Part shown: positions 60,101-62,316 of the stretch, piece by piece
Position numbering within the stretch: the first letter of the stretch is position 1
How the letters are laid out: each line of letters starts with the position of its first letter
Source of the DNA: Apostichopus japonicus
Lineage: Eukaryota; Echinodermata; Holothuroidea; Aspidochirotida; Stichopodidae
Length of the DNA stretch: 64,000 bases
NCBI RefSeq assembly: GCF_037975245.1
Contig: NC_092574.1
Coordinates: 25,317,213-25,381,212 of the forward strand
Reading direction: 5' to 3'
Position numbers and translations under genes: made by a program
The notes under the pieces: model-generated
The model's input: only the letters and a program-made list of their open reading frames with translations
What the model was told of the DNA's origin: nothing
Database searches by the model: none

Positions 60101-62316
60101 GTGCATATCAAATATATGCAATTGTTACAAGCTGTTCATCATGACAAATCATGTTTAAATTCCTAGTTTTAACATAAACACACCGAGAGACACACACACA
60201 ATACCACACTAAATATATTCTGTTTATTTCAATTAAAATGGATCGAATAATAAAATCTGTTAAAGTTTATACTCTAAAAGTACATGAATGATTAAGGTTT
60301 GCCACTAATCACGTCAAATACACACAAGCATCAGAGTCACATATCACATAGGATTCCATTTTGACATGGAATCAAATCTGTCATTTAACTTGGAAGAAGA
60401 GATTGCACTATATGTTGCATGTCATTAACCGCAATACATAACACTGTCCATCTGTAAATACAATCATAAGATCATAACCCTTCCTTTGTTCTCTTTTGAA
60501 TTATTATAGTGAAACACATACGACTAGAATGAAGCAACAGCTATAGGTGTATGTATAGTTGTTAGTGTAGTTTATTATTTGCATAGAATATCACAGCAAA
60601 ATCCACTTTTCAAAATAAATAATCAAATATTATACTTAATATCTCAACAGGGTATATGCTTTGACTTTAGTTTTTGTAATGATTTTATAAACACTTATAT
60701 ATATATTATACTCTAAAGATGTACTCTGCTAATAACTCTCATATATCGCTTTCAATAGAACATTAAAGGTGCCTTGCGTGTTATTTCAACCACATTCCAT
60801 CCTGTACCCTATATCCATCAGTAAGATATTAAAAAATGGTTCACATTCCATCCTGTTCCCTATATCCATCAGTAAGATCTTAACATGTGACTAACCTTTT
60901 AACCTGCTCCCTATATCCATCAGCAAGATCTTAACATATGGCTCACATAATCACATTCCATCATGCTCCTTGTATCAATCAGTTAGACCTCAACATATGG
61001 CTCACATAATCACATTCCATCCTTATCCCTTTATCTATCAGTTAGATCTTAAAATATGGCTCACATTCCATCCTGTTCCCTTTATCCATTCGCAAGATCT
61101 TTAACATATGGCTCACATAACCACATTCCATGTCGTTCCCTATATCCATCAGTAACCTCTTAACATTTGGCTCACATGCCATTCTGTTCCCTATACCTAT
61201 CACTTAGATCTTAACATGTGGCTCATATTCCATATCATGTTCCCTATATCTATCTGCAAGATCTTAACATATGGCTCACATAATCACATTTCATCTTGTT
61301 CCCTTTATCCATCAGTAACATCTTAACTGATGGCTCACATTCCATCCCGTTCCCTATATCCATCAGATAGATCTTAACATGTGGCTCACGTTCCATCCTG
61401 TTCCCTATATCTATCTGCAAGATCTTAACATATGGCTCACATAAGCACATTCCATCCTGTTCCCTATATCCATCAGTAACATCTTAACATATGGCTCACA
61501 TTCCATCCTGTTCCCTATATCCATCAGCTAGATCTTAACATGTGGTTCACATTCCATCCTGTTCCCTATATCCATCATTTACATCCTAACATATAACTCA
61601 CATTCCATCCTGTTCCCTGTATCCATCAGTTAGATCTGAACATGTGGCTCACATTCCATCATGTTCCCTATATCTGTCTGCAAGATCTTAACATATGGCT
61701 CAAATAATCACATGCCATCCTGTTCCATGTATCCATCAGTAAGTAACATCCTAACATATAGTTCACATTCCATTCTGTTCTTTATAACCATCAGTTAGAT
61801 CTTAACATGTGACTCACATTTCATCTTGTTCCCTATATTCATCAGTAACATCTTAACATGTGGCTCACATTCCATCATGTTCCCTATATCTGTCTGCAAG
61901 ATCTTAACATATGGCTCAAATAATCACATGCAATCCTGTTCTATGTATCCATCAGTAAGTAACATCCTAACATATAGTTCACATTCCATTCTGTTCTTTA
62001 TAACCATCAGTTAGATCTTAACATGTGACTCACATTCCATCTTGTTCCCTATATTCATCAGTAACTTCTTAACATTTGGCTCACATTCCATCATGTTCCC
62101 TTTATCCATCAGCAAGATAACACATTGCTAAATTTATTATTTCACTTTAAATGGTTATAACAGTGCTTACTGTATTTTCATCTAGATATTGTTAGATATC
62201 TTACAATATATACAGATAAAAACATTCAAGAAAACGTGGAAACTTACATAGTACGCTAAGTGTGGAGCAACATCATTGGTCTCAACCAGTGCTTCTACGT
62301 ACAAATCTGAATTAAC
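1..62316 (-). CDS. C3: Complement C3-like thioester protein gene (25 exons visible, both ends outside window)
   Basis: Twenty-five exons on the minus strand join, with matching phases, into about 1,170 codons of a secreted thioester-containing complement protein. Members of this family are cut by proteases and attach covalently to microbial surfaces through an internal Cys-Gln thioester. Visible domains in order: MG5, MG6-beta, linker with basic cleavage region, anaphylatoxin-like, MG6-alpha, MG7, CUB halves around the thioester domain (GCGEQ), MG8, anchor, start of C345C. The anaphylatoxin and C345C modules place it with C3/C4/C5 rather than A2M, CD109 or insect TEPs. The signal peptide, MG1-4 and the end of C345C are missing because the window ends. 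About 3.5 kb of coding sequence is spread over 62 kb. Introns 6, 9 and 12 (8.2, 9.1 and 5.8 kb) are swollen by transposons. C3 rather than C4 or C5 is the family-level choice; invertebrate members often predate that split. Confidence 0.93.
108..1668. other. Intron 24, nothing recognised
   Basis: A+T-rich sequence between exons 24 and 25. I see no transposon end, tandem array or convincing coding segment. Confidence 0.6.
1669..1743 (-). CDS. C3: C3-like exon 24 (C345C)
   Basis: 75 nt, phase 1 in and 1 out, acceptor ttctttccag and donor GTTGGT. It encodes [16 protein letters not shown] and SCENAATY; together with exon 23 this gives 'CAEGDC', as in C4. The plus-strand frame over the same bases is an antisense shadow. 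A second donor 4 nt downstream (GTTTTG) is possible. Confidence 0.87.
1744..2744. other. Intron 23, left part
   Basis: Mostly unique A+T-rich intron. It contains one unexplained plus-strand open segment of 59 codons at 2334-2513 ([29 protein letters not shown]) with a ttttag acceptor-like start. It has no recognised family and may be a fossil exon or chance. Confidence 0.4.
2745..3468. repeat. Minisatellite, 36-bp unit, about 20 copies
   Basis: Tandem copies of a 36-bp unit (core atgttgaagcagcttgt, then agacaaatagagaggta). Because 36 is a multiple of three and the unit lacks stops in several frames, both strands show long spurious 12-residue-repeat ORFs (for example [12 protein letters not shown]). 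It lies in intron 23 of the C3-like gene. Confidence 0.95.
3469..3798. other. Intron 23, right end
   Basis: Unique sequence between the 36-bp array and exon 23. Nothing recognised. Confidence 0.5.
3799..3897 (-). CDS. C3: C3-like exon 23 (anchor and start of C345C)
   Basis: 99 nt, phase 1 in and 1 out, acceptor tttcttgcag and donor GTAATC. It encodes [11 protein letters not shown] and [11 protein letters not shown]. 'ESCTRFYHP' and 'CRCAE' are the matching C3 motifs, so a netrin-like C345C domain is present and the protein is not A2M-type. Confidence 0.94.
4404..4590 (-). CDS. C3: C3-like exon 22 (MG8, anchor)
   Basis: 187 nt, phase 0 in and 1 out, acceptor catgcatag and donor GTGAGT. It contains [25 protein letters not shown] and [11 protein letters not shown], matching 'YI..YE......LIIYLD......FK......PG.VKVY.YY'. 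The open frame runs on to a stop at 4336, but the GTGAGT donor and the perfect homology of exon 23 show the splice is at 4404. Confidence 0.95.
4591..5440. other. Intron 21, left part
   Basis: Unique A+T-rich intron. A stretch at about 4733-4765 (cagtggcatagccagggttt) resembles the end of a hAT-type element, but no partner end was found. Confidence 0.4.
5441..5950. repeat. Minisatellite, about 72-bp unit, about 7 copies
   Basis: Repeats of 'gtgaattactgtgtgaacat ... ggactatc' followed by 'gtgaattatccaatggaggt'. Clear copies are spaced 72 bp apart (for example 5819 and 5891). Ser/Asp/His-rich ORFs on the minus strand are by-products of the unit length being a multiple of three. Confidence 0.9.
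6105..6192 (-). CDS. C3: C3-like exon 21 (MG8)
   Basis: 88 nt, phase 2 in and 0 out, acceptor attttatag and donor GTGAAT. It encodes [20 protein letters not shown] and ends IKEDLEQ, the equivalent of C3 'MSI.DI.M.TGF.P...DL'. Confidence 0.94.
6193..6529. other. Intron 20, left part
   Basis: Unique A+T-rich intron beside exon 21. Nothing recognised except a degraded lead-in to the next array. Confidence 0.5.
6530..6900. repeat. Tandem repeat, about 90-bp unit, 4 copies
   Basis: Copies start at 6530, 6623, 6711 and 6810 with 'cataggtcctactgctctgt' followed by 'cttctttgtaa' and 'ctttccagtctttcaa'. Unit lengths of 93, 88 and 99 bp differ by small indels. It is diverged at both ends. Confidence 0.9.
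7467..7925 (+). repeat. DR1-bearing dispersed repeat, three copies in a row
   Basis: Each copy has a gtttacaagg-like lead, a pair of 'tgacc' stretches, 'ccaaaaacaatagg' and 'actcaatatgg'. The middle copy has tgacctttgaccc at 7644-7656, a direct repeat with one-base spacing. The third copy (from about 7815) is degraded. Confidence 0.75.
8122..8369 (-). CDS. C3: C3-like exon 20 (CUB end, insertion with RLRR, start of MG8)
   Basis: 248 nt (82 codons plus 2 nt), acceptor gatctaacag and donor GTGAGT. It starts VKVTYNTIS (CUB) and [10 protein letters not shown] (MG8). It then holds an extra segment of roughly 30 residues compared with human C3: an acidic Pro-rich stretch ([12 protein letters not shown]), Cys cluster CTCC (8223-8234), and RLRR (8181-8192), before resuming MG8 with ALMLNVRVV. 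The position corresponds to the alpha/gamma junction of C4. Confidence 0.93.
8683..8885. repeat. Minisatellite, 43-bp unit, left block
   Basis: About five copies of 'ccactaggacttcatgaaag' + 'catacctatcagggttaagt' + 'aat'. The array is interrupted at 8886 by a LINE and continues at 11702 with the same unit and phase. Confidence 0.88.
8886..11701 (-). mobile_element. Non-LTR retrotransposon (LINE), inserted in the 43-bp array
   Basis: A decayed APE-type LINE on the minus strand. From 5' to 3': endonuclease start (NVRTL, 11495-11680), endonuclease core (VAYSP and LGDMNARLG, 11173-11382), the conserved SDHR motif (10920-10940 area), reverse transcriptase pieces (9649-10420), and the C-terminal 'LLYGSETW' domain (9124-9555). 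Many frameshifts and stops. The 3' end is an (ATG)n-like tail (atcatcatcatcgg at 8889). AGCATAA occurs on both sides (8879-8885 and 11702-11708) and is a likely target-site duplication. The clade was not assigned; an RTE-like single-ORF layout is possible. Confidence 0.88.
11702..11800. repeat. Minisatellite, 43-bp unit, right block
   Basis: About two more copies of the same unit (taagtaatccgccaggactt, catgaaagcata), continuing the array broken by the LINE. Confidence 0.85.
11801..12585. repeat. Minisatellite, 15-bp unit (tacagtcatgtatgg)
   Basis: About 50 diverged copies of a 15-bp unit. Both strands are open over parts of it (MTVPY or MYGTV repeats), so the ORFs here are not genes. It lies in intron 19, directly after the 43-bp array. 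Confidence 0.92.
12696..12755 (-). CDS. C3: C3-like exon 19 (CUB)
   Basis: 60 nt, 20 codons, phase 0/0, acceptor tcttctag and donor GTAAGT. It encodes [20 protein letters not shown]; 'V...G.GTG.L.V' is the CUB strand that joins VKVTYN in exon 20. The exon is too short to stand out as a reading frame and was placed by homology and phase. Confidence 0.9.
12756..13169. other. Intron 18, nothing recognised
   Basis: 414 bp of A+T-rich unique intron between exons 18 and 19. Confidence 0.6.
13170..13322 (-). CDS. C3: C3-like exon 18 (end of thioester domain, CUB second half)
   Basis: 153 nt, 51 codons, phase 0/0, acceptor tttgttgcag and donor GTAAGT. It starts [15 protein letters not shown], the 'D...ALQAL..Y' helix closing the thioester domain, then runs into CUB strands ([19 protein letters not shown]). 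Confidence 0.94.
13323..14397. other. Intron 17
   Basis: Unique A+T-rich intron with a short poly-A run near 13778-13792. No element recognised. Confidence 0.55.
14398..14612 (-). CDS. C3: C3-like exon 17 (thioester domain)
   Basis: 215 nt, phase 1 in and 0 out, acceptor tctttacag and donor GTAGAC. It contains [20 protein letters not shown] and [16 protein letters not shown]. 'ET-YALLA' and 'W...Q.N.GGGF.STQ' are hallmark motifs of the last thioester-domain helices. Confidence 0.97.
14613..15700. other. Intron 16, left part
   Basis: Strongly A-rich on the plus strand. Minus-strand ORFs here are hydrophobic and low-complexity and look like chance products of this composition. No element recognised. 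Confidence 0.55.
15705..17335. repeat. Minisatellite, 34-bp unit, about 47 copies with higher-order repeat
   Basis: Unit 'cccaacaaacactagtgtca' + 'cagcctctactact'. Variant copies recur in the same order: the 'cttctataactctcaac' variant at 15764 returns at 16409 (645 bp later, 19 units), while the 'gtttcataac' variant at 16161 returns at 16840 (679 bp, 20 units). The array therefore grew by block duplication plus one unit gained. It fills the exon 16 side of intron 16. Confidence 0.95.
17489..17663 (-). CDS. C3: C3-like exon 16 (thioester domain)
   Basis: 175 nt, phase 0 in and 1 out, acceptor actcaatag and donor GTAAAG. It contains [20 protein letters not shown] and [10 protein letters not shown], matching the alpha-alpha barrel helices 'FLE..Y....RPYTVAI..YALAL'. 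The 34-bp array begins just past its donor. Confidence 0.95.
17664..18340. other. Intron 15, left part
   Basis: Unique A+T-rich sequence. No element recognised. Confidence 0.5.
18341..18853. mobile_element. MITE with TTAA target duplication
   Basis: TTAA at 18341-18344 and 18850-18853 flank a 505-bp element. Its ends are imperfect inverted repeats: AGGTCTATGGACAC at the left and the complement of AGTAATATGGACAC at the right. No coding capacity. TTAA duplications are typical of piggyBac and Kolobok elements. It sits in intron 15, 87 bp from exon 15. Confidence 0.7.
18941..19015 (-). CDS. C3: C3-like exon 15 (thioester domain)
   Basis: 75 nt, 25 codons, phase 0/0, acceptor tctctttcag and donor GTGAGA. 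It encodes [20 protein letters not shown], the conserved 'GG...LTAFVLI.L.E' helix. It begins about 90 bp from the end of a TTAA-flanked MITE. Confidence 0.95.
19016..20334. other. Intron 14, left part
   Basis: Unique A+T-rich intron. A fragment near 19200-19280 (gacaactgaggtcattgtta) resembles the tandem repeat at 24.3 kb. Nothing else recognised. Confidence 0.5.
20335..20835 (+). repeat. DR1-bearing dispersed repeat copies
   Basis: Three diverged copies. The first has a perfect tgacctttgacct (20367-20379), the consensus AGGTCA-A-AGGTCA direct repeat read on the other strand. The last is cut at about 20835 by a hAT-like remnant and appears to resume at about 21195. Confidence 0.75.
20836..21194. 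mobile_element. hAT-like transposon remnant
   Basis: The left end reads 'gatgggcaacctacggcctg'. The right end reads 'ggttgtccacccctg', whose complement CAGGGGTGGACAACC is a typical hAT terminus. The ends are inverted and diverged, there is no clear 8-bp duplication, and the inside is non-coding. It interrupts a copy of the dispersed repeat. Confidence 0.45.
21195..21560 (+). repeat. DR1-bearing dispersed repeat copies
   Basis: 'ccttaaatgaactctgacct' continues the copy broken at 20835. A second copy carries 'gccctttgaccttc' and 'caaacaatagggttttcgta'. Diverged. Confidence 0.65.
22161..23263 (+). mobile_element. Solo LTR, 1,103 bp, with 4-bp target duplication
   Basis: It begins TGTTACG and ends CGTAACA, a perfect 7-bp inverted terminus. 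CTAT flanks both sides (22157-22160 and 23264-23267). Inside is a TATA box (tataaaa, 22521-22527) with a G+C-richer downstream part than the surrounding intron. No gag or pol remains. This is what is left after recombination between two LTRs. Element type: LTR retrotransposon, gypsy-like by its ends. Orientation is inferred from the TATA box. Confidence 0.85.
23268..24230. other. Intron 14, right part
   Basis: Unique A+T-rich intron between the solo LTR and a short tandem repeat. No element recognised. Confidence 0.5.
24232..24455. repeat. Tandem repeat, about 75-bp unit, 3 copies
   Basis: Three diverged copies of 'ggacaccaatggtcct' + 'gtgtggacactgaaaatgac' + 'aactgagggcattgttatct'. The array ends about 45 bp from the donor of exon 14. 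Confidence 0.8.
24502..24661 (-). CDS. C3: C3-like exon 14 (thioester domain, catalytic-position segment)
   Basis: 160 nt (one shared base plus 53 codons), acceptor accctcag and donor GTAAGT. It begins [13 protein letters not shown] and ends [18 protein letters not shown]. In C3 this end carries the catalytic His, 116 residues after the thioester Cys. Here the residue at +116 is Asn (24514-24516) and His is at +115 (24517-24519). The following GG in exon 15 fixes the alignment without a gap. Confidence 0.96.
25262..25346 (-). CDS. C3: C3-like exon 13 (thioester domain)
   Basis: 85 nt, phase 1 in and 2 out, acceptor tgcattag and donor GTCAGT. It encodes [18 protein letters not shown] and ends NPNYPSST, matching 'Y-RQLTYRH-DGSFSAFG...STW' of the family. 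The STW Trp is split across the exon 13/14 junction. Confidence 0.96.
25347..26160. other. Intron 12, left part
   Basis: Mostly unique intron with one dispersed-repeat copy at about 25550-25640 ('aactttgacctcatttgatc', 'gtgaccttcacaaagagcaa'). Confidence 0.55.
26160..26465 (+). repeat. DR1-family dispersed repeat copies, degraded
   Basis: 'aaatttgacctctaaagaca' then 'atcctttgaccgttcctta' and 'ttctggaactcaatttgaag'. The one-base-spaced direct repeat is mutated. Confidence 0.55.
28008..30055 (-). mobile_element. Gypsy-type LTR element remnant inside the LINE
   Basis: GTGGG occurs at 28003-28007 and 30056-30060, a 5-bp target duplication inside the LINE reading frame. The ends match as TG...CA. 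About 65 bp recurs at both ends in the same direction (tttatgcattctct and ttgatggcgctgtatcagta; 28090-28152 and 29990-30055), which marks paired LTRs that have diverged or lost sequence. Minus-strand coding at about 29400-29650 ([20 protein letters not shown]) matches a gypsy integrase C-terminal region. The LINE frame reads on across the insertion. Confidence 0.8.
28156..28988. mobile_element. hAT-like MITE, 833 bp, inside the gypsy remnant
   Basis: Inverted ends CATGGGCGGCGATCC and GGATCGCCGCCCATG (with a nearby mismatch), flanked by a perfect 8-bp duplication CATCCCTC (28148-28155 and 28989-28996). An 8-bp duplication with a CA-start terminus is typical of hAT. It has G-rich and C-rich runs just inside the ends and no transposase. 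It lies immediately next to the LTR end at 28152. Confidence 0.82.
31164..31352 (-). CDS. C3: C3-like exon 12 (thioester motif)
   Basis: 189 nt, phase 1 in and 1 out, acceptor cctgcag and donor GTTTGT. It contains [25 protein letters not shown] forms the Cys-Gln thioester, followed by the conserved MxxxAPxxxxxxYL helix. Thr replaces the more usual Asn after GCGEQ. The thioester should be able to form, because Cys, Glu and Gln are all present. Confidence 0.98.
31600..31880 (+). repeat. DR1-family dispersed repeat copies
   Basis: 'tcaaggatttcagagtttga' then 'agacatttgacctactcaa', 'cttgtaaataccgatg' and 'tacatatcaagtatgaggtc', in intron 11 beside exon 12. Confidence 0.6.
32100..32201 (-). CDS. 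C3: C3-like exon 11 (CUB, first half)
   Basis: 102 nt, phase 1 in and 1 out, acceptor atatttag and donor GTAAGA. It encodes [18 protein letters not shown] and ends SII. 'LP..AVPGSE' is the segment that precedes the thioester domain in C3 and A2M proteins. Confidence 0.94.
32202..32846. other. Intron 10, nothing recognised
   Basis: A+T-rich sequence between exons 10 and 11 with a loose repeat of 'tgaacatc...tctatgaacat' phrases (32590-32730). No element recognised. Confidence 0.5.
32847..32967 (-). CDS. C3: C3-like exon 10 (end of MG7, start of CUB)
   Basis: 121 nt, phase 0 in and 1 out, acceptor ttcttag and donor GTAAAT. It begins PEGIERSF and contains TTLDPTG, matching C3 'VPEG...LDP'. It joins RVV from exon 9. 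It lies only about 100 bp from the 5' LTR of the gypsy element that fills much of intron 9. Confidence 0.92.
33074..33384 (+). repeat. 5' LTR of gypsy element 1
   Basis: 311 bp, TGTTATA...CATTACA. It is followed by a region containing TGGCAACGAATAG (33388-33400), the probable primer-binding site. The TATA box is degraded (tttaaaa, about 33168). Confidence 0.85.
34550..35060 (+). pseudogene. gag fragment with zinc knuckles (gypsy element 1)
   Basis: Frames at 34570-34905 read through a capsid-type segment ([20 protein letters not shown]) into a first Cys-rich stretch ([17 protein letters not shown]). A frameshift then leads to a second ([15 protein letters not shown]). The two-knuckle layout is usual for this gypsy group. 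It is broken and not expressible as one protein. Confidence 0.75.
35105..35660 (+). pseudogene. Protease and N-terminal RT (gypsy element 1)
   Basis: [13 protein letters not shown] (about 35215-35255) is the aspartic protease active-site segment. Further on, [17 protein letters not shown] (about 35438-35488) is an RT core motif and a degraded YDD box (IYDDI, about 35625) follows. Several frameshifts. The frame stops at a foreign insertion near 35660. Confidence 0.75.
35661..37150. mobile_element. Non-coding insertion of about 1.5 kb inside gypsy element 1 pol
   Basis: RT homology stops just after the YDD box and resumes near 37165 (a segment equivalent to EEHDRN). The sequence between has no recognised ORF or inverted ends. 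It is a later insertion of unknown type, and its boundaries are uncertain by tens of bases. Confidence 0.5.
37151..38960 (+). pseudogene. RT end, RNase H and integrase (gypsy element 1)
   Basis: 37215-37350 holds [14 protein letters not shown]-type RT connection and [10 protein letters not shown]. RNase H follows (EADA about 37560, [16 protein letters not shown] about 37640-37690). Integrase has a zinc-binding region (about 38040-38230, CSCCQEHG) and a core with VRNNGSHYSS-like and [11 protein letters not shown] segments (about 38460-38590). Stops in many places. Confidence 0.75.
39286..39605 (+). repeat. 3' LTR of gypsy element 1
   Basis: 320 bp, TGTAATA...CATTACA. It has an intact TATA box (gggtataaagcccac, about 39384-39398). 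It diverges visibly from the 5' LTR (substitutions and indels), so the insertion is old. Confidence 0.87.
39608..41215 (+). mobile_element. CR1/L2-like LINE fragment, 5'-truncated
   Basis: It starts next to the gypsy 3' LTR. RT motifs: RPVSN and [10 protein letters not shown] (about 39800), [20 protein letters not shown] (about 39995), [12 protein letters not shown] (about 40185) and [10 protein letters not shown] (about 40272). The C-terminal region runs to [17 protein letters not shown] (about 41020). It ends near 41212 in attattattac, a short-repeat tail typical of these LINEs. Multiple frameshifts. Confidence 0.87.
41216..42029. other. Intron 9, right part
   Basis: Unique A+T-rich sequence between the LINE and exon 9. 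Nothing recognised. Confidence 0.5.
42030..42239 (-). CDS. C3: C3-like exon 9 (MG7)
   Basis: 210 nt, 70 codons, phase 0/0, acceptor tttttttacag and donor GTATGT. It starts [16 protein letters not shown] and ends EKILRVV, the MG7 strands before 'VPEG'. NITY gives a possible N-glycosylation site. The next exon is 9 kb away. Confidence 0.93.
42404..42632 (-). CDS. C3: C3-like exon 8 (MG6-alpha and MG7)
   Basis: 229 nt (76 codons after one shared base), acceptor cctgtctgtag and donor GTAAAT. It contains [21 protein letters not shown] and [12 protein letters not shown], close to the C3 'W-I-AVS-S...CVADPFEV...PYSVVRNEQVEI' pattern. This exon gives the clearest family assignment outside the thioester. 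The CVARPLEI Cys corresponds to the interchain Cys of C3. Confidence 0.96.
42930..43530 (+). repeat. DR1-family dispersed repeat copies
   Basis: Two to three copies in intron 7: 'gcctctgttgacctaaaatg' and 'gcatttgaccaccaccaatt', then 'ttctgtgttgacctcacatg', and 'ccacatatcaaatatgaagt'. Half-sites are mutated relative to the best copies. Confidence 0.6.
43924..44260 (-). CDS. C3: C3-like exon 7 (anaphylatoxin-like domain, alpha' N-terminus)
   Basis: 337 nt (111 complete codons), acceptor tacatacag and donor GTAAGG. Cys residues fall at YFAC (44220-44222), MSC (44181-44183) and ICC (44073-44078). The spacing of the first two is 13, as in human C3a. Two of the six usual anaphylatoxin cysteines are missing and the loop before ICC is about 15 residues longer. 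The exon ends [17 protein letters not shown], the equivalent of the conserved 'F-ESWLW' segment of the alpha' chain. No Leu-Gly-x-Arg convertase site is visible after ICC. Confidence 0.92.
44261..44980. other. Intron 6, left end
   Basis: Unique A+T-rich sequence. Nothing recognised. Confidence 0.5.
44984..45071. repeat. Minisatellite, 37-bp unit, left block
   Basis: About two and a half copies of 'tacatcatgaattacttgaa' + 'gggtgactttagagaag', stopping exactly where the second gypsy LTR begins. The array continues at 51226. Confidence 0.85.
45263..46030 (+). pseudogene. gag of gypsy element 2
   Basis: The frame starts ATGGCAGCAACGATTGGCGA. It has capsid-type blocks [20 protein letters not shown] and [15 protein letters not shown] with a frameshift near 45508. 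A zinc-knuckle stretch ([17 protein letters not shown], about 45957-46007) follows. It is the structural protein of a retrotransposon and is not intact. Confidence 0.8.
46150..46912 (+). pseudogene. Protease and N-terminal RT of gypsy element 2
   Basis: [12 protein letters not shown] (46202-46237) is the protease active-site segment. The RT fingers/palm follow at 46518-46912: [13 protein letters not shown] (about 46700) and [20 protein letters not shown] (about 46845-46904). The frame ends at the junction with an inserted DNA transposon. Confidence 0.82.
46911..48376 (+). mobile_element. THAP-encoding DNA transposon fragment inside gypsy RT
   Basis: Inverted repeats GTTATGAAATGGAAAAT (46919-46935) and its complement ATTTTCCATTTCATAAC (48353-48369) are perfect over 17 bp and extend imperfectly outward. 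RT homology stops at 46910 and resumes with TINTHLG just after 48376. Flanks read TTAT on the left and TTAA on the right, so a TTAA duplication with one change is possible. About 1.46 kb, internally deleted. The gene content suggests a Kolobok- or P-type element; the class is uncertain. Confidence 0.75.
47250..47399 (+). pseudogene. THAP domain N-terminus (transposon ORF, truncated)
   Basis: 49 codons beginning [12 protein letters not shown], with [10 protein letters not shown]. This is the start of a C2CH THAP zinc finger (C-x4-C, then the 'F..IPKD..RR..W' pattern with Ile instead of Trp). It ends early at a stop. THAP domains bind DNA and are found in P, Kolobok and some related transposases. 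No catalytic domain is left. Confidence 0.7.
48376..50220 (+). pseudogene. RT C-terminus, RNase H and integrase of gypsy element 2
   Basis: 48380-48560 resumes the RT with [20 protein letters not shown] and the catalytic box YLDD (about 48501). RNase H follows at about 48915-49320 ([30 protein letters not shown]). Integrase at 49536-50063 has WPSLDG, the first Asp in LCIDVAGLD, and SNNGPRF where the family has SDNG, so one catalytic Asp is lost. Stop codons also break the frame. Confidence 0.82.
50520..51227 (-). mobile_element. LINE fragment (RT C-terminus), 5'-truncated
   Basis: The minus-strand frame 51227-50646 (193 codons) contains [30 protein letters not shown] and [11 protein letters not shown], the hallmark C-terminal region of non-LTR RTs. 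It continues to a 3' end near 50520. It lies between gypsy element 2 and the resumed 37-bp array. Confidence 0.88.
51226..51800. repeat. Minisatellite, 37-bp unit, right block (about 15 copies)
   Basis: Continues the array at 44984-45071 after 6.1 kb of retroelements. The unit is 'tacatcatgaattacttgaa' + 'gggtgactttagagaag', with variants such as 'catgactttagagcag' and small insertions. Confidence 0.92.
51985..52232 (-). mobile_element. tRNA-derived SINE, copy 1
   Basis: On the minus strand a tRNA-like head has an A box (TAGCCTAGTGGTTA, complement of 52207-52220) and a B box (GGTTCGATTCC, complement of 52166-52176), followed by a body with GACGTTAAATGG and GGCTTCGGTCGGCTTGCGAG. It is not a functional tRNA: the stems do not close into a normal cloverleaf and the sequence runs on into the body. 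A second copy is at 62.8 kb. Confidence 0.8.
52243..52276. repeat. Microsatellite (CATA)n
   Basis: About eight perfect tetranucleotides next to the head of the SINE. 'tatacactccgcc' repeats on both sides. Confidence 0.9.
52478..52534 (-). CDS. C3: C3-like exon 6 (alpha/beta cleavage region)
   Basis: 57 nt, phase 1 in and 1 out, acceptor ctcttcag and donor GTAAGA. It encodes [18 protein letters not shown]. The conserved Cys is followed by a basic run, QRRR, in the place where vertebrate C3 has its four-Arg beta/alpha processing site. P4 is Gln, not Arg, so the furin consensus is imperfect. The phase joins exactly to exon 7 across an 8.2-kb intron. Confidence 0.9.
52743..52797 (-). CDS. C3: C3-like exon 5 (linker)
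   Basis: 55 nt, phase 0 in and 1 out, acceptor tttcag and donor GTAATC. It encodes [18 protein letters not shown]. 'DVF-QAG' across the exon 4/5 junction matches the C3 'VF..AGL' segment ahead of the alpha/beta cleavage site. Confidence 0.9.
52970..53450 (+). repeat. DR1-family dispersed repeat copies
   Basis: Several copies in intron 4: 'actgcaaatgacctccacag', 'attgacctttaacctctatg', 'catatgaccgttggcaacca' and 'ccaagtatgaagtt'. Confidence 0.65.
53570..53880 (+). repeat. DR1-family dispersed repeat copy
   Basis: 'agtgtttgcaaggttttcag' + 'actttgtcctctgtctacct' + 'gagaatagggttctg' + 'ccaaatatgatgtttg'. The conserved frame of the repeat is clear even though the DR1 motif is mutated. Confidence 0.65.
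54009..54083 (-). CDS. C3: C3-like exon 4 (linker region)
   Basis: 75 nt, 25 codons, phase 0/0, acceptor tcatcag and donor GTATAT. It encodes [20 protein letters not shown], the linker that follows MG6-beta in C3-type proteins, including the Gly-rich 'TGxGPGGG' stretch. It joins in frame to QAG in exon 5. Confidence 0.9.
54084..55119. other. Intron 3, nothing recognised
   Basis: A+T-rich unique intron between exons 3 and 4. No element or coding segment supported. Confidence 0.55.
55120..55281 (-). CDS. C3: C3-like exon 3 (MG6-beta)
   Basis: 162 nt, 54 codons, phase 0/0, acceptor cccttgaag and donor GTAACG. The motif [13 protein letters not shown] is the MG6 signature 'LLAVDxxVxLL' shared by C3, C4, C5 and A2M. 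It ends NRLTKDK and continues in exon 4. The plus-strand reading frame over the same bases is an antisense shadow. Confidence 0.94.
55859..55918 (-). other. Candidate 60-nt cassette exon in intron 2
   Basis: An open 60-nt segment (20 codons, starting [12 protein letters not shown]) has a good acceptor (ttcttttctacag) and donor (GTGAGC), and is phase 0 at both ends, so it could be included or skipped without a frameshift. Homology to C3 supports the direct exon 2 to exon 3 join, so this segment would add 20 residues between MG5 and MG6. It may be chance; no family match was recognised. Confidence 0.3.
56360..56725 (+). repeat. DR1-family dispersed repeat copies
   Basis: 'tacctatcaagtaagaagtt', 'acatggtttt cagacc', then 'cctttgaccttcacagaaa' (about 56531-56549) and 'gagttcttggactcaata'. 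Intron 2. Confidence 0.65.
56726..58261. other. Intron 2, right part
   Basis: Unique A+T-rich sequence. No element recognised. Confidence 0.5.
58262..58453 (-). CDS. C3: C3-like exon 2 (MG5)
   Basis: 192 nt, 64 codons, phase 0/0, acceptor gacag and donor GTGAGT. It contains [19 protein letters not shown] and then VIADSLW, the strongly conserved MG5 strands of complement proteins. It ends KVCENH. The Cys corresponds to the Cys at the end of MG5 in C3. Confidence 0.93.
58454..60770. other. Intron 1, left part
   Basis: Unique A+T-rich sequence, with a possible trace of the dispersed repeat near 59820 (ctgttgacctccatcaacca). Nothing else recognised. Confidence 0.5.
60775..62125. repeat. Minisatellite, about 51-bp unit, about 25 copies
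   Basis: Unit 'cacattccatcctgttccct' + 'atatccatcagtaagatctt' + 'aacatatggct'. Some copies carry an 11-bp addition (cataatcacat). A block of variants beginning at 'tgtctgcaag' repeats 216 bp apart (61675 and 61891), so part of the array has duplicated as a block. Intron 1. Confidence 0.92.
62248..62316 (-). CDS. C3: C3-like exon 1 of window (MG5, first part)
   Basis: 69 nt, 23 codons, phase 0 at both ends. The acceptor is cccatag and the donor GTAAGT. It starts VNSDLY and ends APHLAYY, matching the MG5 strand that precedes the 'KGR' strand of C3 in exon 2. No upstream exon was found between 62317 and 64000, so the exons for MG1-4 and the signal peptide lie beyond the right edge. Confidence 0.82.

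Noticed and set aside
1-62316. Assignment to A2M, CD109 or insect-type TEP
   Set aside because: Anaphylatoxin-like Cys pattern, basic linker site and C345C domain are complement C3/C4/C5 features.
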